DNA from: Hyphomicrobiales bacterium
GTDB lineage: Bacteria; Pseudomonadota; Alphaproteobacteria; Rhizobiales; Rhizobiaceae
Direction of reading: 5' to 3'
NCBI GenBank assembly: GCA_900473745.1
Contig: UCMW01000007.1
Location: 62,001 to 126,000, forward strand
Length of the DNA: 64,000 bases
In this document: positions 18,602 through 27,200 of the stretch, piece after piece
Numbering within the stretch: position 1 is the stretch's first letter
How the letters are laid out: each line of letters starts with the position of its first letter
Position numbers and translations under genes: made by a program
The notes under the pieces: model-generated
Seen by the model: only the letters and a program-made list of their open reading frames with translations
What the model was told of the DNA's origin: nothing
Database searches by the model: none

Positions 18602-19519
18602 ATGAAACTGTCGAAACAGCTGCCGCTCAATGCGCTCCGGGTCTTCGAAGCCGTTGCCCGGCTGGAGAGTTTTACTCGTGCCGGCGAAGAACTCGGCATG
18701 AGCCAGACGGCGGTGAGCTATCAGATCAAGCTACTGGAAGGGCATGTCGGCGAGGCGCTTTTCCTGCGCAAGCCGCGACGGATTTCTCTGAGCGAAGCCG
18801 GCGAGCGGCTTTTGCCGAAGGTGGCCGAAGGCTTCGAGCTGTTGCGCGAGGCGCTGGCTGATCTGCGCAACACGGCGGACGGCACCCTGACCCTCCACGC
18901 CACGGCGACCTTTGCCTCGCAATGGCTGGCCCGTCACCTCGGCCTGTTCCAGTTGCGCAATCCGGGCATCGCCGTGCGGCTGGAAACGTCGCAGGAAGTC
19001 ATCGATTTCAGCCGCACGCAGGCCGATCTCGCCATCCGCACCGGCACGGGGAGTTGGCCCGGCCTGCGCGCCCATTTCGTCATGCGCAACCACTTCACCC
19101 CGATGCTGAGCCCCAAGCTTGCAGAAAGTGTCGGCGGCATCCACGAACCGCTCGATCTTTTAAAACTGCGGATCATCGATCCGGCCGATCCCTGGTGGCG
19201 GATCTGGTTCACGGCAGCCGGCCATCCGGATGCGGCACTCGACACCTATCCGCGCAGCAGGCTCGGCGCCCAGTCCTTCGAGGCGGCGGCCGCCGTGGCC
19301 GGCCATGGGATCGCCATCCTCCGCCCGGAATTTTATCCCGAAGAGGTCGCTTCGGGCCGGCTGATCCAGCCGTTCGATCTCACCTGCGAGGACGGATCAC
19401 ACTACTGGCTGGTTTACCCTGAGACCCGCCGCAATGCCGGGAAGATTCGCGCCTTTCGCGATTTCCTGCGTGCTTCGCTGCCCAGCTTCGAGGCAACGCC
19501 ACCGCCCGCCGCGGGATAA
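18602..19519 (+). CDS. LysR regulator, GcvA-like
   Basis: The 305-residue protein has a LysR winged-helix domain (LPLNALRVFEAVARLESFTRA, then GMSQTAVSYQIKLLE) and a substrate-binding domain of the GcvA type (WLARHLGLFQLRNPGI, DLAIRTGTGSWPGL, GIAILRPEF). The ATG at 18602 gives the normal family N-terminus; the frame extends further upstream without homology. It stands between xdhC and puuD on the same strand and divergent from the DUF1127-like gene. It may regulate that gene, the purine genes, or both; its effector cannot be told. Confidence 0.88.
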   Translation: MKLSKQLPLNALRVFEAVARLESFTRAGEELGMSQTAVSYQIKLLEGHVGEALFLRKPRRISLSEAGERLLPKVAEGFELLREALADLRNTADGTLTLHATATFASQWLARHLGLFQLRNPGIAVRLETSQEVIDFSRTQADLAIRTGTGSWPGLRAHFVMRNHFTPMLSPKLAESVGGIHEPLDLLKLRIIDPADPWWRIWFTAAGHPDAALDTYPRSRLGAQSFEAAAAVAGHGIAILRPEFYPEEVASGRLIQPFDLTCEDGSHYWLVYPETRRNAGKIRAFRDFLRASLPSFEATPPPAAG

Positions 19520-19682
19520 CGACCTGCCGTGCCGCGTGGGATGAGCAGGCCGGCGTGCAGCAATCCAAAGCGGCGCAGAAAACTTCCCGTGAAGCTTTTG
19601 CTGCAGCGCTTCCTTTGCCCTTTCCTTCGCGCCGAATTTTTCGCAATGTCGGACAAAATGGGGAACATGAAAGACTTGGCAA

Positions 19683-20915
19683 ATGTATGAATACGCGATC
19701 GCCTGGGAATGGCTGTCCTTCGCCGTGCGCTGGCTGCATGTGATCACGGCTATCGCCTGGATCGGCTCGTCCTTCTATTTCATCGCGCTCGATCTCGGCT
19801 TGGTGAAACGTCCCGGCCTGCCCGTCGGCGCCTATGGCGAAGAATGGCAAGTGCATGGCGGCGGTTTTTATCACATCCAGAAATATCTGGTCGCACCCGC
19901 CTCGATGCCGGAGCATCTGACCTGGTTCAAATGGGAAAGCTATGCCACTTGGCTCTCCGGCTTCGCGTTGCTCGCCGTGGTCTATTATGGCGGCGCCGAC
20001 CTCTTCCTCATCGACCGCACGGTGCTCGACATCGAGCCCTGGCAGGCCATCTGTCTGTCTCTGGCGTCGCTGGCTGTGGGCTGGATCCTCTATGATCTCC
20101 TCTGCAAGTCGCCGCTAGGCCGCAACACATGGGGCCTGATGGCCTTCCTTTATGTCGTTCTGATCGCCATGGCCTGGGGCTATACGCAGATCTTCACCGG
20201 CCGCGCCGCCTTCCTGCATCTGGGCGCCTTTACCGCCACCATCATGTCAGCCAACGTCTTCTTTATCATCATCCCGAACCAGAAGATCGTCGTTGCCGAC
20301 CTGATCGCCGGCCGCACGCCCGACCCGAAATACGGCGTGATCGCCAAGCAGCGTTCGCTGCACAACAACTACCTGACGCTGCCCGTCATTTTCTTCATGC
20401 TGTCGAACCACTATCCGCTGGCCTTTGCGACAGAGTTCAACTGGGTGATCGCAGCGCTGGTCTTCCTGATGGGCGTCACCATCCGCCACTGGTTCAACAC
20501 CACCCATGCCCGCAAGGGCAAGCCGACCTGGACCTGGCTCGTCACGGTGCTCATCTTCATCGTCATCATGTGGCTGTCGACGGTGCCGAAGGTGCTGACG
20601 GGCGAGGAAGAACAGATGTCCCTTTCCGCCCGTGAACAGACCTTTGTGCAGAACGGCCATTTCGAAGCGGTGCGCGATGTCGTACAGGGGCGCTGCTCCA
20701 TGTGCCATGCAGCCGATCCCGTCTGGGAAGGCATTGTGCGGGCGCCAAAGAACGTGAAGCTTGAGACGGACGGCGAGATCGCCGCCCATGCCCGTGAAAT
20801 CTACCTCCAGGCCGGCCGCAGCCATGCCATGCCACCCGGAAACATCACCGATCTCTCACCGGAAGAGCGCCAGTTGCTGGTAGCCTGGTTCGAGACGACG
20901 GTCGAAGGCAAGTGA
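19683..20915 (+). CDS. puuD: Urate hydroxylase PuuD with cytochrome c domain
   Basis: PuuD oxidises urate to 5-hydroxyisourate and passes electrons towards the respiratory chain rather than to oxygen as soluble uricase does. The 410-residue protein has about eight membrane helices, with WLHVITAIAWIGSSFYF at the start and the conserved stretches EEWQVHGGGFYHIQKY, HLTWFKWESYATWLSG and RSLHNNYLTLPVIFFMLSNH. A periplasmic cytochrome c domain follows, with heme motif CSMCH at 338-342 and a probable Met ligand in AMPPGNIT. It overlaps guaD by four bases (ATGA), so the two are translated together. Confidence 0.95.
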   Translation: MYEYAIAWEWLSFAVRWLHVITAIAWIGSSFYFIALDLGLVKRPGLPVGAYGEEWQVHGGGFYHIQKYLVAPASMPEHLTWFKWESYATWLSGFALLAVVYYGGADLFLIDRTVLDIEPWQAICLSLASLAVGWILYDLLCKSPLGRNTWGLMAFLYVVLIAMAWGYTQIFTGRAAFLHLGAFTATIMSANVFFIIIPNQKIVVADLIAGRTPDPKYGVIAKQRSLHNNYLTLPVIFFMLSNHYPLAFATEFNWVIAALVFLMGVTIRHWFNTTHARKGKPTWTWLVTVLIFIVIMWLSTVPKVLTGEEEQMSLSAREQTFVQNGHFEAVRDVVQGRCSMCHAADPVWEGIVRAPKNVKLETDGEIAAHAREIYLQAGRSHAMPPGNITDLSPEERQLLVAWFETTVEGK

Positions 20916-22231
20916 TGACAACTGAGATCCTGATCCGTGGCCGCCTCCTTTCCTTCCGTCGTGCCCCGGAGCATGCCGGAGATAAGGAAAGCTATCTCTA
21001 CGAAGAGGATGGCGCGCTGCTGGTCCGCGATGGCAAAATTGCAGCCACCGGCGCTTACGCAGACGTCAAGCCGAAGGCCGGCGCGGAGACGACCGAGATC
21101 GACCACCGCCCGCATCTGATCCTGCCCGGCCTGATCGATTGCCACGTGCATTTCCCGCAGATGCAGGTGATCGCGTCTTACGCAGCAAACCTGCTGGAAT
21201 GGCTCAACACCTATACCTTCCCCGAGGAATGCCGCTTCGTGGAGACGGCCCATGCCGAACGCATCGCCACGCAATTCTTCGACGAATTCCTGCGCCAGGG
21301 CACGACGACGGCCGTCGCCTATTGCTCCGTGCACAAGGCCTCGGCGGACGCTTTCTTCGCCGAAAGCCTGAAGCGTGGCACGCTGATGATCGGCGGCAAG
21401 GTGATGATGGACCGCAATGCGCCGCAAGGACTGCTCGATACACCCCAGCTCGGCTATGACGAGACCCGCGCGGTGATCGAACAATGGCATGGCAAGGGCC
21501 GCAACCACGTTGCCATCACCCCGCGCTTCGCCATCACCTCGACGCCTGAGCAGATGGCGATGACGCAGAGGCTGGCGGAGGAATTCCCCGACCTGCATAT
21601 CCAGACGCATCTCTCGGAAAACCACGACGAGATCCGCTATACCTGCGAGCTCTATCCGGACGCCATCGACTATACCGACATTTATGCCCGCTACGGCCTC
21701 ATGCGGAAGAAGGCGCTCTTCGGCCATGCGATCCACCTGTCGGATCGCGAGGCGGACGCCATGGCCGAGAGCGGCGCGGTCGCCGTCCACTGCCCGACCT
21801 CCAATCTCTTTCTCGGCTCCGGCCTCTTCCCGCTGAAGGCGATCCAGCGGCGCGAAAAGCCCGTCACCGTGGCGGTCGCGACCGACATCGGCGGCGGCTC
21901 CAGCTATTCCATGTTCAAGACCATGGACGAGGCCTACAAGATCCAGCAGCTGCTCGGCGAACGTTTGAATCCATTGGAAAGCTTCTACCACATGACGCTC
22001 GGCAATGCCGTGGCGCTCGATCTAGCCGACCGGATCGGCACACTGGACGAAGGCACGGATGCCGATATCGTTGTGTTGGATGCCGCCGCCACGCCCGCCA
22101 TGCGGCTCCGGATGGAGACCGTCACCTCGCTGTCCGAAGAACTCTTCCTGCTGCAGACGCTCGGCGACGATCGTTCGGTGGTCGAAACCTATGTGGCAGG
22201 CAAGACGTCGAAACCGAGGGCGGAGGCGTAA
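20912..22231 (+). CDS. guaD: Guanine deaminase
   Basis: The enzyme converts guanine to xanthine and ammonia and supplies XdhAB with substrate. The 439-residue amidohydrolase has the metal ligands in LIDCHVHFPQ, His in QTHLSENHDE, His in ALFGHAIHLSD, and Asp in ATDIGGGSSYS. HCPTSNLFLGSGLFPL is diagnostic for guanine deaminase. It overlaps the end of puuD by four bases and is followed seven bases later by a DUF3052 gene, which indicates one operon puuD-guaD-DUF3052, perhaps also the channel gene. Confidence 0.95.
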   Translation: MMTTEILIRGRLLSFRRAPEHAGDKESYLYEEDGALLVRDGKIAATGAYADVKPKAGAETTEIDHRPHLILPGLIDCHVHFPQMQVIASYAANLLEWLNTYTFPEECRFVETAHAERIATQFFDEFLRQGTTTAVAYCSVHKASADAFFAESLKRGTLMIGGKVMMDRNAPQGLLDTPQLGYDETRAVIEQWHGKGRNHVAITPRFAITSTPEQMAMTQRLAEEFPDLHIQTHLSENHDEIRYTCELYPDAIDYTDIYARYGLMRKKALFGHAIHLSDREADAMAESGAVAVHCPTSNLFLGSGLFPLKAIQRREKPVTVAVATDIGGGSSYSMFKTMDEAYKIQQLLGERLNPLESFYHMTLGNAVALDLADRIGTLDEGTDADIVVLDAAATPAMRLRMETVTSLSEELFLLQTLGDDRSVVETYVAGKTSKPRAEA

Positions 22232-22238
22232 GGGTGAG

Positions 22239-22661
22239 ATGAGCGAAAGCGGCTATTCCGGCACCCCTCTTCCGAAGAAACTCGGTTTGAAGCCGGAACT
22301 GGTTGCTTTATTCATCGGCCTGCCGCCGGAACTCGACTACCTGACCGCCGATCTGCCAGATGCATCGAAGGCAACAAGCCTCGACGAGGTGAATGGCTCT
22401 GGCCTCGACTACCTCCACGTCTTCGAGACGCAGCGTGCCCGCCTCGAAGATCACGCCGAGCACCTGAAGGCAATGCTGAAACCCACGGGCATATTGTGGC
22501 TCTCCTGGCCCAAGAAGGCCTCGAAAGTCCCTACCACGATCACCGAGGATGTGCTGCGCGCCATTTTCCTGCCGACAGGCCTGGTTGACGTGAAGGTCTG
22601 CGCCGTGGACGATATCTGGTCCGGTCTCAAATTGATGATCCGCAAGGACATGCGCGGATAA
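22239..22661 (+). CDS. DUF3052 family protein
   Basis: The 140-residue soluble protein starts SGYSGTPLPKKLGLKPE and contains GLDYLHVFETQRARLE and GILWLSWPKKASKVPTTIT, the hallmarks of DUF3052. The ATG at 22239 gives the normal start and follows a GGTGAG site; an upstream extension of the frame lies inside guaD and is not homologous. The biochemical role of the family is unknown. The fold resembles a methyltransferase-like alpha/beta domain without an obvious cofactor motif. It is seven bases after guaD and probably co-expressed. Confidence 0.85.
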   Translation: MSESGYSGTPLPKKLGLKPELVALFIGLPPELDYLTADLPDASKATSLDEVNGSGLDYLHVFETQRARLEDHAEHLKAMLKPTGILWLSWPKKASKVPTTITEDVLRAIFLPTGLVDVKVCAVDDIWSGLKLMIRKDMRG

Positions 22662-22677
22662 TTGGGCATGCTGCCCT

Positions 22678-23112
22678 ATGCTTGTCACGAACCTTGCCCT
22701 CGGCACCCTGATGATCTCGTTGACGGTGGTAATCCACACCTTCGGCCTGATGGGCGTGACCCATGTCATGAGCTTCGTCACCGACCGTATTCGCCTGCAT
22801 GGCCATCGCAGCCGCATGCTGGCGATGAACACAGTCGTCATCGGCGTCTTTGCGGTGCTGACCGCCGAAGTCTGGCTCTGGGCCGCCAGCTTCACGCTGA
22901 TCGGCGTCGTCGATGATTTCGAGACGGCCCTCTATTTCTCGACCATCACCTTCTCCACCGTCGGCTATGGCGATGTCGTGCCCCATGCGGAATGGCGCAT
23001 GCTGGCAGCGCTCGAAGGCGTCAATGGCTTCCTCCTGATCGGCTGGTCGACAGCCTATCTGATCGCCGCCGGCATGCGGGTCGGGCCGTTCAAATCGGGA
23101 GAGCACTTCTGA
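22678..23112 (+). CDS. Small two-helix potassium channel-like protein
   Basis: The 144-residue protein has three hydrophobic segments and the potassium selectivity filter TVGYGD within STITFSTVGYGDVVPH, followed by the inner helix GVNGFLLIGWSTAYLIAAG. It therefore belongs to the ion-channel pore family (Ion_trans_2). No RCK or cyclic-nucleotide domain is attached, so gating is unknown. It follows the DUF3052 gene by 16 bases and ends before a strong inverted repeat. Confidence 0.85.
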   Translation: MLVTNLALGTLMISLTVVIHTFGLMGVTHVMSFVTDRIRLHGHRSRMLAMNTVVIGVFAVLTAEVWLWAASFTLIGVVDDFETALYFSTITFSTVGYGDVVPHAEWRMLAALEGVNGFLLIGWSTAYLIAAGMRVGPFKSGEHF

Positions 23113-23120
23113 ATGGCCCG

Positions 23121-23147
23121 AGAGGTAAAATTATCTTACCTCTTTCT
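23121..23147 (+). terminator. Hairpin terminator (or operator) before lldD
   Basis: AGAGGTAA (23121-23128) pairs perfectly with TTACCTCT (23136-23143) around a 7-base loop, followed by TTCTCG. It starts eight bases after the channel-gene stop and fits a forward terminator. The core GGTAAAATTATCTTACC is also a perfect dyad about 95 bases before lldD, so a GntR-type operator for the lactate gene cannot be excluded. Confidence 0.55.
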
Positions 23148-23218
23148 CGCTCCCCCTGTTCACAGTCGACCGAATGGCATGATATGCCGAGAAAAAGACA
23201 TTGGCGGAGAGAGAGACA

Positions 23219-24370
23219 ATGGGGCCGATCCTTGAAATTTCCGATCTGAAGAAGCTCGCACGCAAACGCGTGCCAAAACTCTTCTTCGACTATGCCGACA
23301 GCGGCTCCTATACCGAGAGCACCTACCGGGCGAACGAGAGCGATTTCTCGAAGATCAAGCTGCGTCAGCGCGTGCTCGTCGACATGAGCGGGCGCACGCT
23401 GGAAACGACGATGATCGGCGAGAAGGTGAAGATGCCGGTGGCGCTGTCCCCGACCGGTCTCACCGGCATGCAGCATGCCGATGGCGAAATGCTGGCGGCA
23501 AAGGCTGCTGAAGAATTCGGCGTGCCCTTCACCCTCTCGACCATGAGCATCTGCTCGATCGAGGACGTCGCCTCGGTCACCAAGCGGCCCTTCTGGTTCC
23601 AGCTCTATGTCATGCGCGACCGGGACTTCGTCATCAACCTGATCGAGCGCGCCCGTGCGGCCGGTTGCTCCGCGCTCGTCCTGACGGCCGACCTACAGCT
23701 GCTCGGCCAGCGCCACAAGGACATCCGCAACAGCCTCGCCGCGCCGCCGAAGCTGACGCCGAAGCACCTCTACCAGATGGCGATCCGTCCGCGCTGGTGC
23801 TGGAACATGCTGCAGACCAACCGCCGCACCTTCCGCAACATCCATGGCCACGCCAAGAACGTCACCGACCTCTCCTCGCTTCACTCCTGGACGGCGGAAC
23901 AGTTCGACCCGAAGCTCTCCTGGGCCGATGTCGAATGGATCAAGAAGCAATGGGGCGGCAAGCTGATCATCAAGGGTATCCTCGACGTTGAGGACGCCCG
24001 CATGGCCGCCGAGACCGGCGCTGACGCAATCATTGTCTCCAACCATGGCGGCCGCCAGCTCGACGGCGCCCATTCCTCGATTGCCATGCTGCCGAAGATC
24101 GTTGACGCCGTCGGCGACAAGATCGAGGTGCATCTCGACGGCGGCATCCGCTCGGGTCAAGATGTGCTGAAGGCGGTAGCACTCGGCGCCAAGGGCACCT
24201 ATATCGGCCGCCCCTTTCTCTATGGCCTCGGCGCCATGGGCCAAAAGGGCGTGAAGACCGCGCTTGAGATCATTGCCAAGGAAATGGATGTGACCATGGC
24301 GCTGTGCGGCAAGCGCCAGCTGGCAGATGTCGACGCGAGCATCATTGCGGAGAACCCGTTCAAGGCGTGA
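23219..24370 (+). CDS. lldD: L-lactate dehydrogenase / alpha-hydroxy-acid oxidase
   Basis: The 383-residue FMN enzyme oxidises an L-2-hydroxy acid, most likely L-lactate to pyruvate at the membrane. Family motifs are LFFDYADSGSYTESTYR at the N-terminus, VALSPTGLTGMQHADGE, FQLYVMRDR, and the active-site block IIVSNHGGRQLDGA containing the catalytic His and Arg. VHLDGGIRSGQDVLKAVALGAKGTYIGRPFLYGLGA is the FMN phosphate region. The ATG at 23219 behind a GGAGAGAG site is preferred to an in-frame TTG at 23201. Related glycolate or mandelate oxidases cannot be ruled out. Confidence 0.87.
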   Translation: MGPILEISDLKKLARKRVPKLFFDYADSGSYTESTYRANESDFSKIKLRQRVLVDMSGRTLETTMIGEKVKMPVALSPTGLTGMQHADGEMLAAKAAEEFGVPFTLSTMSICSIEDVASVTKRPFWFQLYVMRDRDFVINLIERARAAGCSALVLTADLQLLGQRHKDIRNSLAAPPKLTPKHLYQMAIRPRWCWNMLQTNRRTFRNIHGHAKNVTDLSSLHSWTAEQFDPKLSWADVEWIKKQWGGKLIIKGILDVEDARMAAETGADAIIVSNHGGRQLDGAHSSIAMLPKIVDAVGDKIEVHLDGGIRSGQDVLKAVALGAKGTYIGRPFLYGLGAMGQKGVKTALEIIAKEMDVTMALCGKRQLADVDASIIAENPFKA

Positions 24371-24422
24371 CGCGACGGCTGTTCTGCCAAGATCGATAGT
24401 GTTCTTCGGCAGTGTTCACCGA

Positions 24423-24451
24423 CAGGGGCGCGGCACAAATCTGCGCCCCTG
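24423..24451. terminator. Hairpin between convergent lldD and glyoxalase genes
   Basis: CAGGGGCGC (24423-24431) pairs perfectly with GCGCCCCTG (24443-24451) around an 11-base loop. It sits in the 87-base convergent gap and could end either transcript, although no clear run of T follows on either strand. Confidence 0.5.
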
Positions 24452-24457
24452 CGCAAA

Positions 24458-24997
24458 TCAACCAACGACTTCCATGAAGCGGATACGATTGTTGAACGGG
24501 TCCGTCACCTGCAACTCAAGGCGGTCGCCGGCCTTTTCGAGGCCGGGACGCATGTAGCGGTACTGCTTCTTGGTCAGTTCGGCGTGCAGCTCCCGGATAC
24601 CGGTCATATAGACGCACATATTCCCACCTGGCGTGGCATCGCCCGAATGTTCGGAAAGGTGCAACTTCAGCCCGGAACGGGAAACCTGCATGTAAAGCGG
24701 AAAGTCCTCTCCGTATCGATGCTCCCAATCGATGGTGAAACCGAGGAAATCGAGGTAGAATTCCCGAGCCTTCGCCACGTCGAAGATCCGCACAATCGGC
24801 ACCGCCTGCTGCAAGGCAATGGCTTCCGAAACTCCGCTTCCCTCATCTATTCTGGCTGACAAGACATTCCAGTTCGGCAGGCCGAACTGGCGAGCGACGA
24901 TCTCCAGCGCTTGACTGTGAGTGATGGTCAGTTCGGCGCCGGCAAGCGCCTCCCGCATGGCTTTCGCCATGGCCTTTGCATCGCGATAATCGCGCAT
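24458..24997 (-). CDS. Glyoxalase-superfamily protein (bleomycin-resistance-like)
   Basis: The 179-residue protein has an N-terminal helical domain of about 60 residues (DAKAMAKAMREAL, SQALEIVARQFGLPNWNVLSARI) found in glyoxalase-related proteins. A VOC domain (about 65-179) follows, with VPIVRIFDVAKAREFYLDFLGF, LKLHLSEHSGD and QVTDPFNNRIRF. Bleomycin-resistance proteins of this shape bind their ligand without catalysis, so an enzymatic role is uncertain. It is a single gene, convergent with lldD. Confidence 0.83.
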   Translation of the reverse strand: MRDYRDAKAMAKAMREALAGAELTITHSQALEIVARQFGLPNWNVLSARIDEGSGVSEAIALQQAVPIVRIFDVAKAREFYLDFLGFTIDWEHRYGEDFPLYMQVSRSGLKLHLSEHSGDATPGGNMCVYMTGIRELHAELTKKQYRYMRPGLEKAGDRLELQVTDPFNNRIRFMEVVG

Positions 24998-25225
24998 ATC
25001 CGTTCCCTTGTTCCGGCAAAGTCTTCGTCGGCGTCCGCATTACCAACGCCTTCGCCAGACGGTGAACAGTCAGCAAAGGATGAGAGGTGTTCGCCATACC
25101 CTTGGGGGCGCGGACTGCAGGCCACCTCAGGCCGAGCCGTATGATGGCAAAGTCTGGCCAGGTTACAAGAGGAAATCGGCTGCCGCTGCCGCGTCGTTCC
25201 GGCTCAGAGGATCAGTAACAGGCAT

Positions 25226-25972
25226 TCACGCGACGAAGCCTGAAGCAAGCGCGATCGCCCAGTCAGGGCGTCGGCGTTCTGCCGCCATCCGGCTCATCGC
25301 CATGTGGTCATAGGGCACGAGCCGAAAGGTGACGGACCAGCGGCCCGACGCGTCGTCGAGGATGGCATAGCTCGCATGCGGCAGCCCCGCTTCCACCTTG
25401 TGCGGATGGGGAGCATCGTCGGTATAACCCGGCCCGCCGACACTGCCCGGATTGACGACGAGGCGTCCGTCCGCAAGCTGCACCGCACGCGGAATATGGG
25501 TGTGGCCGCAGAGGATCAGGGGCTGCGTGATGCCCGTCGCCCAGGCTTCGATCGTCGCGCGGTCGCGCAGATGCACATGGCCTTCGACTGATACCTGCTC
25601 CAGCCAATAGGTGTTGTCCTCGTCAGGCGTCGCATGGCAGAGATAGGCGACATCCCGGAATACGGCATCGAACGGCAATGCGCGCAGCCAGTCCAGATGT
25701 GCAGGCGAAAGCTCCGCATAGGCGTCCGCCTCCCACTCATGCATGTCGCCAGCAGCATGTTCGATCAGGTAGCGGTCGTGATTGCCGGACACGGTGAGCA
25801 GGTCGAGGGGCAACAGAATGTCGGCGGTCCGACCGGCCTCCAGCGGTCCCGACAGACAATCACCGAGATTGACGATGTCGGCGGTTGCGATCCCCTGCGC
25901 GGCGATATCGGCGAGCACGGCCTCAAGCGCGAGCGCGTTGCCATGGATGTCGGCGATGGCGGCAAAACGCAT
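25226..25972 (-). CDS. Metallophosphoesterase (YfcE/MJ0936-like)
   Basis: The 248-residue protein is a binuclear-metal phosphoesterase with all core motifs: DIHGN, NLGDCLSGP, SGNHDRY, LCHATPDEDN and GHTHIPRAV followed by NPGSVGGPGYTDD. The ATG at 25972 lies two bases after the uraH stop; a TTG three codons upstream overlaps that stop. It is the last gene of the allA-uraH cluster, so the substrate may be connected to purine nucleotide turnover, which is an inference from position only. No signal peptide is present. Confidence 0.85.
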   Translation of the reverse strand: MRFAAIADIHGNALALEAVLADIAAQGIATADIVNLGDCLSGPLEAGRTADILLPLDLLTVSGNHDRYLIEHAAGDMHEWEADAYAELSPAHLDWLRALPFDAVFRDVAYLCHATPDEDNTYWLEQVSVEGHVHLRDRATIEAWATGITQPLILCGHTHIPRAVQLADGRLVVNPGSVGGPGYTDDAPHPHKVEAGLPHASYAILDDASGRWSVTFRLVPYDHMAMSRMAAERRRPDWAIALASGFVA

Positions 25973-25974
25973 GC

Positions 25975-26331
25975 TCAACTGCCCCGATAGGTCGAATAGC
26001 CGTAAGGCGAAAGCAGCAGCGGAACATGGTAATGCGCGGTCAGATCGGAGATCCCGAAGCGGATCGGGATCACGTCGAGAAACGGCGGATCGGTAAGCGC
26101 GCTGCCGCTGGCCTTCAGATAGTCCCCGGCATGAAACAGCAACTGGTATTGGCCGATCTCGAAATCCGCTCCGACCAGCATCGGCCCGCCATCGACACGG
26201 CCATCGTCATTGGTGAAGACTGTCTTGATCAGCTCCGCCTCCTCGCCGTTCATCCGCATCAGCTGGATGCGCAGCCCCTGGGCGGGTTTGCCGAGAGCGG
26301 TGTCGAGCACATGGGTGGTGAGGCCAGTCAT
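25975..26331 (-). CDS. uraH: 5-hydroxyisourate hydrolase
   Basis: The enzyme hydrolyses 5-hydroxyisourate, the PuuD product, to OHCU. The 118-residue protein is a transthyretin-like hydrolase with the conserved N-terminal [12 protein letters not shown], the Arg in LMRMNGE nearby, a central [19 protein letters not shown] and the diagnostic YRGS C-terminus. It overlaps the allA stop by four bases (ATGA) and is followed at once by the metallophosphoesterase, so these genes are one operon. Confidence 0.95.
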   Translation of the reverse strand: MTGLTTHVLDTALGKPAQGLRIQLMRMNGEEAELIKTVFTNDDGRVDGGPMLVGADFEIGQYQLLFHAGDYLKASGSALTDPPFLDVIPIRFGISDLTAHYHVPLLLSPYGYSTYRGS

Positions 26332-26828
26332 ATCAGGGGCTCCCGAATCACAAAGGGGGCATCGAAGAAGAACTCTTCGAGATTGTTGCCGGGTCCGTCG
26401 CGATCCACAACCAGGAAATCGCAGACTGCACCGATCGCCATCAAGGGATGGTGCCAGGTGTTGCGGCGATAGTTCACGCCCTGATGCGGGGCTGCGAGGA
26501 ACACCTGCGGTTCGCCCGGCTTGCCGTCTTCATCCGGAGAAACGGCAACAAGGAACGGCCGCCCGGACAGCGACGAGAAACTCTGGCTGCCGAAGGGATG
26601 GCGCTCCATCATGCCGATCTCATAGGGAAAGGCGCGCGGCTGGCCGCGGAAGATGTTGACGATGACCCTGGCACCCTCGCCAGCGATCTCTGGCGAAAAC
26701 AGCGCGTGAAATCGCTCGGTCGTGCCGCCATTGATAAGCCGCATGGTCGAGGGATCGGCCTCGATGACCTCGCCGAAGGGCGCAAAGGTTTCGGCCGTCA
26801 GCGGACGGATGGGGATTTCGATGGGCAA
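26328..26828 (-). CDS. allA: Ureidoglycolate lyase
   Basis: The enzyme splits ureidoglycolate into glyoxylate and urea at the end of allantoin breakdown. The 166-residue cupin-like protein has [17 protein letters not shown], the middle segment [21 protein letters not shown] and [19 protein letters not shown] with the conserved His pair, and [16 protein letters not shown]. The start codon is TTG behind a GGAGAA site. It begins six bases after the HepT stop and overlaps uraH, so a toxin-antitoxin pair appears to head this catabolic operon. Confidence 0.93.
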   Translation of the reverse strand: MPIEIPIRPLTAETFAPFGEVIEADPSTMRLINGGTTERFHALFSPEIAGEGARVIVNIFRGQPRAFPYEIGMMERHPFGSQSFSSLSGRPFLVAVSPDEDGKPGEPQVFLAAPHQGVNYRRNTWHHPLMAIGAVCDFLVVDRDGPGNNLEEFFFDAPFVIREPLI

Positions 26829-26834
26829 AAGGGT

Positions 26835-27200
26835 TTATTCTCCCTCGGGATAAATGTGGATTAGGGAGTCGACGATCCGAACCAGATCAAGCGCTTCATA
26901 TTTTGCAGTCTGATACACATAATCCAGATTGATATCGAAATATCCGTGCGCCATCCGGTTACGCATGCCACGGATCGTCACCCAATCGATTTCCGGATGC
27001 TCCGCAACGAAGTCCGGCGAAAACGCTTCGAGTTGGACAACGCTCTCGCTTGCCATCAAAAGGCTCATGCCGACGCCGCGTTGAATGAGGAGATTTGTGC
27101 GGAACTCGTTCAGATCTGCTGGACCCAACAGTTCATGAGCATCCAGAGATGCACTTCGGATCCGTTCCAGAAGCGAACGAATACGGTGCTCGCGTTTCAT
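26835..27200 (-). CDS. hepT: HepT-like HEPN ribonuclease toxin
   Basis: The 121-residue all-helical protein belongs to the HepT/DUF86 HEPN family. The catalytic motif Rx4HxY is intact as R80-NRMA-H85-G-Y87. In characterised systems this motif cleaves tRNA or mRNA, and the partner MntA adds AMP to the tyrosine to silence it. The gene overlaps the mntA-like stop by four bases (ATGA), the normal tight coupling. Its own stop lies six bases before allA. Confidence 0.85.
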   Translation of the reverse strand: MKREHRIRSLLERIRSASLDAHELLGPADLNEFRTNLLIQRGVGMSLLMASESVVQLEAFSPDFVAEHPEIDWVTIRGMRNRMAHGYFDINLDYVYQTAKYEALDLVRIVDSLIHIYPEGE

